This document shows positions 31,823-34,848 of a stretch of 34,848 bases of DNA, in pieces. Made by a program: the position numbers and the translations under genes. Below the pieces are notes generated by a model. That model saw only the letters and a program-made list of their open reading frames with translations, ran no database searches and was not told the origin of the DNA. Positions within the stretch are counted from its first letter, which is position 1, and each line of letters begins with the position of its first letter. Source of the DNA: Filomicrobium sp. (lineage in GTDB: Bacteria > Pseudomonadota > Alphaproteobacteria > Rhizobiales > Hyphomicrobiaceae); NCBI GenBank assembly GCA_029287535.1, contig JARFQY010000123.1, forward strand, positions 1 to 34,848, given 5' to 3'.

Positions 31823-32734
31823 GTGGCAAAGCTGGATCTCGTTCATAGGTTGGCCGATGGCCGGCGGCTGGGGTACTGCGAGTATGGCGATTATGACGGG
31901 CTGGCCATTGTGGCTCTGCACGGCACGCCGGGGTCGCGTTACAAATTCGGCGTTGCCGATCAGGAAGCCCGGCGATTGGGATTGCGGTTAATCTCTCCAG
32001 ATCGCTGGGGATACGGCCTGAGCGATGCTCCTGCGGGTAAACCGGGACTTGCAGCGTATGCCGCCGACATTGCCGAGCTGGCGCGGGCGCTGAAACTGTC
32101 GCGGTTCGGCGTGGTGGGGATTTCGGGCGGTGGGCCCTATGCGGTCGCTTTGGCGACGCAAATGGCAGAACGCGTCGATGCGCTCGCCCTGGTGGCTCCG
32201 GTGGCCCCTGTTTCCGAAGCTGAGGAACGTGACGGAGTGAGCCTGTTCCACCGATTTGCGTTTCGCGGCCTGCCTCGCGTGCCTGGTGCGGTATCGCTGG
32301 CGTTCTTATACTTTCGCGGTGTCCTTTCGGTTTCACCTTGGTGGGCGGCGAGAACCATGGCGGCGCGTGCGGGGCCGCCAGATCGGGTCTTGTTGGCGCA
32401 AGCAGAGGTTCGCGATGATTTGGCGCGGACGTTCCTGGCCGGGCTTGCTTCGGGTGTCAGGGGCGCATCGATGGATATGGGTTACTTCAGCCGGGATTGG
32501 CGGCTTGATTTTGATGCCATCAAAATGCCCGCCAGGATGTGGCTGGGTGGTCAAGACCGCAATGTCCCGTTGCCGGCAGCGCGTATGCTCGCGAACCGGT
32601 TGGAGACACTCGACCTCATTGAGATCGCTGACGCAGGTCACTTCTGGGTGACGAAGCACTATCCGCAGGTGCTCGAGTGGTTGCGCGCAACACTAAGCGA
32701 GCGGTCGGATTGGCGACCGAATACGGCCTCATGA
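31823..32734 (+). CDS. Alpha/beta-hydrolase
   Basis: Encodes 303 residues from GTG 31823, with AAGG close upstream. It has the alpha/beta-hydrolase fold: oxyanion region LHGTPGSR near residue 33, SPDRWGYGLSD, nucleophile elbow GISGGGP (Ser101), Asp245 in GGQDRNVP and His273 in DAGHFW. The catalytic triad is therefore complete. A cap domain of about 80 residues (130-210) is rich in Ala, Arg and Phe. Substrate unknown; the fold covers esterases, lipases and haloperoxidase-like enzymes. It is a single gene, divergent from the cytochrome c' unit and convergent to the small gene at 32764. Confidence 0.88.
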   Translation: MAKLDLVHRLADGRRLGYCEYGDYDGLAIVALHGTPGSRYKFGVADQEARRLGLRLISPDRWGYGLSDAPAGKPGLAAYAADIAELARALKLSRFGVVGISGGGPYAVALATQMAERVDALALVAPVAPVSEAEERDGVSLFHRFAFRGLPRVPGAVSLAFLYFRGVLSVSPWWAARTMAARAGPPDRVLLAQAEVRDDLARTFLAGLASGVRGASMDMGYFSRDWRLDFDAIKMPARMWLGGQDRNVPLPAARMLANRLETLDLIEIADAGHFWVTKHYPQVLEWLRATLSERSDWRPNTAS

Positions 32735-32763
32735 AAGAGGCGATCAGGCAAAGGAATTATTGA

Positions 32764-33006
32764 TCAGGCGGTCGCTCGTCCGAGAAGCCAGCTCAAATCG
32801 AATGAACGCGGCCAAGTGCTTTCGTCACTACGACGCTGACCCGCTCTCACGAATGCGGCTTCGTAGTCGACGACCGGGCGGCGTTTCGCGCGCTTGGATC
32901 TCGGCTTCACAGGTGGCGCCATATCCGGCGTACCAGCGGTATCCTCAGAAGGGGCAAATACCAAGCCTGCGGCGTAGACTGCGGACTTGACAGGTTTGGA
33001 CTTCAT
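32764..33006 (-). CDS. Hypothetical 80-residue basic protein
   Basis: Encodes 80 residues from ATG 33006. GAGGAG stands seven bases upstream, which argues that the gene is real and that the longer frame back to 33318 is not the start. It begins MKSKPVKSAVYAAG, has a cluster of basic residues in the middle (KPRSKRAKRRP), and ends with SFDLSWLLGRATA. There is no signal peptide, membrane helix or Cys, and I recognise no domain. It may bind nucleic acid or another protein, on composition only. It ends 29 bases from the hydrolase stop and is divergent from the EF-G-like gene. Confidence 0.55.
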   Translation of the reverse strand: MKSKPVKSAVYAAGLVFAPSEDTAGTPDMAPPVKPRSKRAKRRPVVDYEAAFVRAGQRRSDESTWPRSFDLSWLLGRATA

Positions 33007-33406
33007 TAAACAACTCCTCGGCGCTTTCGCACCCTCCCGACTACGGCACCATTCTTGACGCCTCTTAGTTTCCAAGTTGTTGACATGGATCATAAGAGTC
33101 GCGGTGCTGGCCTCCATCTTGTGTCTCGAGGGCATATCGTCAAGCAAATTTTTGATTAAATCCGCTCGCGGCTCGGCGCTTCGCAGGTGCAGCGAAGATG
33201 TTGAAATTACTGTGCGCTGCACGGCGCTCGGTGCGCTGCGAAATTTCGATGGAGAGGCAAAATAATCGCTTGTATCGGTCGTTGGTGCAGCTCGAACGGC
33301 TGGTTGCCCCTTGCGCATCTCCTACTGCGGCGCGAACATGTCCTGATGGCGCGCCGCTTAAGAACGCCAGCTGCAAGATCAACCGTATCCGCATTGGGAG
33401 GACAGC
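33007..33406. other. Structured intergenic region before the EF-G-like gene
   Basis: No supported gene. Several inverted repeats cluster here: CTTCGC/GCGAAG (33179-33197), GTGCAGCG/CGCTGCAC (33187-33194 and 33215-33222) and the palindrome CGAAATTTCG (33239-33248). The first two share bases and so exclude each other. TTGACA occurs at 33080-33085 but no matching -10 box was found at usual spacing. Confidence 0.45.
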
Positions 33407-34848
33407 ATGGGGCAGGACAAAAACGCGAAACAAAACGGCGGTGCACAACAAGGAGCCCGGGCAATCGCCATCGTTGGGCCCTACATGGCCGGCAAGACGA
33501 CCCTGCTTGAAGCGATCCTCGCGAGGACTGGGGCCATCCCGCAACAGGGGAGGGTCATGGATGGCACATCTATTGGCGATGCAGCCCCAGAGGCCCGTGC
33601 CCATGGGCTCAGTGTCGGTCTTAACGTGTTTGATGCGGTGTATCTCGATGACGCCTTCACGTTCATCGACTGCCCAGGGTCTGTCGAGTTCCAGGCTGAC
33701 GGCCTTGCCGCGCTGGCGGTGTGTGATGCGGCGATTGTCGTTTGTGAGCCCGATCCGAAGCGCGTTCCAGCATTGCAGGTCATCTTGAAGGAGCTCGAGG
33801 ACCGCGAAATCCCACATTTCCTGTTTCTGAATAAGATCGACAGCTGCCAGATGCCGGTTCGCGATATCATCCCCATGCTGCAACCGGCCAGTGGCAAACC
33901 GTTGGTCCTCCGCCAAATCCCAATTTGGGAAGATGGAATTGCGACGGGCTTTGTTGATCTGGCGTCTGAACGAGCCTACGTCTATCGCGAACATTCCGCC
34001 TCCGAGATCGTCTCGCTTCCCGAAGGAATGAAGGATCGAGAGGAAGAAGCGCGGTTCCATATGCTGGAGCAGCTTGCCGACTATGATGACGAGCTGATGG
34101 AGCAGCTGCTTTCGGATATGATCCCGCCGCAGGATCGTGTGTTTGAAGACCTGACGGCGGAACTGCGTGATGGCGTTATCTGCCCCGTTCTTTTGGGTAG
34201 TGCCGAACACGGCAATGGGATCGGCCGACTGCTCAAGGCATTGCGTCATGAAGCTCCAACGGTGGCCACAACGGCCGAGAGGCTGGGGCTCGATGCCTCG
34301 GCGTCGAGCGCATTCGTCTTCAAGACCGTGCATTCGCCACATGGAGGCAAATTGTCCATGGCACGGGTGTTCGGTGCCATGTTGCCCGATGGTGCGACGG
34401 TACGTTCGGGGGACGGCAAAGAAGAGCGTGTGTCCGGCGTATTTGAACTGCGCGGCGAAGAAACCTCCAAGCGGGGCAATGCAGAACCCGGTGAGATCGT
34501 CGGCCTTGGCCGGCTGGAAGAGATCGGAACCGGCGAGGTGCTGACGACGGCGAAGAACGGCACACAGGACATTGACTGCCCGTCACCTCCGGAGCCGGTT
34601 TTCTTTACCGGGCTTGGGCTGCAGGACCGTAAGGATGAAGTGAAGTTGACGACCGCACTTGGCAAATTGTGCGAGGAAGACCCCTCACTCTCCTTTGAAA
34701 ATTCGGCCGATACACATCAGCTGTTGCTCAAGGGGCAAGGCGAGATGCATTTGCGCGTTGCCCTGGAGCGATTGCAGCGCAAGTATGCGATCTCCGTTGC
34801 ACGCCAACAGCGCTTGATTCCCTACAAAGAGACAATTCGCAAAACCAC
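33407..34848 (+). CDS. EF-G-like translational GTPase (partial)
   Basis: The first 480 codons; the gene runs off the window end. GGGAGGA (33396-33402) stands just before the ATG. The G domain has the P-loop GPYMAGKT (24-31), DCPGSVEF as G3 (88-95) and NKID as G4 (142-145). The usual EF-G G3 is DTPGHVDF, so Cys replaces Thr and Ser92 replaces the catalytic His. Domain II and III features follow, including GQGEMHLRVALERL and RLIPYKETIRKT, as in EF-G. I recall this pattern from the EF-G-like paralogues widespread in alphaproteobacteria, which are not the main elongation factor. The role is unknown. The changed G3 suggests slow GTP hydrolysis or a different trigger. Confidence 0.85.
   Translation, partial: MGQDKNAKQNGGAQQGARAIAIVGPYMAGKTTLLEAILARTGAIPQQGRVMDGTSIGDAAPEARAHGLSVGLNVFDAVYLDDAFTFIDCPGSVEFQADGLAALAVCDAAIVVCEPDPKRVPALQVILKELEDREIPHFLFLNKIDSCQMPVRDIIPMLQPASGKPLVLRQIPIWEDGIATGFVDLASERAYVYREHSASEIVSLPEGMKDREEEARFHMLEQLADYDDELMEQLLSDMIPPQDRVFEDLTAELRDGVICPVLLGSAEHGNGIGRLLKALRHEAPTVATTAERLGLDASASSAFVFKTVHSPHGGKLSMARVFGAMLPDGATVRSGDGKEERVSGVFELRGEETSKRGNAEPGEIVGLGRLEEIGTGEVLTTAKNGTQDIDCPSPPEPVFFTGLGLQDRKDEVKLTTALGKLCEEDPSLSFENSADTHQLLLKGQGEMHLRVALERLQRKYAISVARQQRLIPYKETIRKT

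Noticed and set aside
33140-34342. 400-codon open frame antisense to the EF-G-like gene
   Set aside because: It is the mirror of a clearly conserved GTPase gene in G+C-rich DNA; no domain features of its own.
1-34848. CRISPR array, insertion sequence, prophage or integron
   Set aside because: No spaced repeats, transposase, integrase or phage structural motifs were seen in either strand.

Overview
The window looks like chromosomal DNA of an alphaproteobacterium, most likely of the Hyphomicrobiales (Rhizobiales). The pointers are the hisS-hisZ-hisG block, the long alphaproteobacterial type of histidyl-tRNA synthetase, a plant/alphaproteobacterial-type glutamate-cysteine ligase, DUF3422, the alphaproteobacterial EF-G-like GTPase, and G+C-rich coding DNA with many GTG and TTG starts. 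A genus cannot be fixed from this sequence alone. No rRNA, tRNA, CRISPR array, insertion sequence or phage gene was seen.

Layout. 1-522 is gene-poor. 523-3264 holds a small secreted Lys-rich peptide, then mgtE (Mg2+ channel) and a three-helix membrane protein. 3408-6386 is an envelope block: an L,D-transpeptidase, convergent to a DUF2380-type secreted protein plus a Sel1-repeat protein. 6660-10358 has a NodU-type carbamoyltransferase, gshA and a tiny six-cysteine secreted protein. 10373-13650 (minus strand) is a lut operon in the order lutA, YdcH-like, lutB, lutC. 13801-17000 has DUF3422, a c-type cytochrome and a LysR regulator. 17227-21347 is glcDEF, divergent from the LysR gene, with a clear palindrome and a promoter between them. 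21425-25510 is a complete bacterial RNA-repair pair, hen1 and pnkp. 25567-26736 is a YeeE/YedE sulfur-compound transporter. 26930-30388 is hisS-hisZ-hisG. 30407-31632 (minus) is a cytochrome c' / cytochrome b561 operon. The window ends with an alpha/beta hydrolase, an 80-codon unknown gene and the first 480 codons of an EF-G-like GTPase.

How the genes fit together. LutABC (lactate) and GlcDEF (glycolate or D-lactate) are both membrane-associated flavin/Fe-S or Fe-S oxidoreductase systems for 2-hydroxyacids. They lie only about 3.6 kb apart, with a cytochrome c and a LysR regulator between them, which suggests a locus for oxidising small hydroxyacids. Hen1 and Pnkp form the known end-healing, 2'-O-methylating and sealing pathway that repairs RNA cut by ribotoxins; no toxin gene is visible beside it. 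HisZ and HisG together form the short-type ATP phosphoribosyltransferase that opens histidine synthesis.

Best leads: the symmetric six-cysteine mini-protein, the YdcH-like gene inserted in the lut operon, the EF-G-like GTPase with Ser at the catalytic His position, the unlinked NodU-type carbamoyltransferase, a 17-base exact repeat that overlaps the predicted glc promoter, and the Hen1-Pnkp pair. I do not see a convincing wholly new multigene system.
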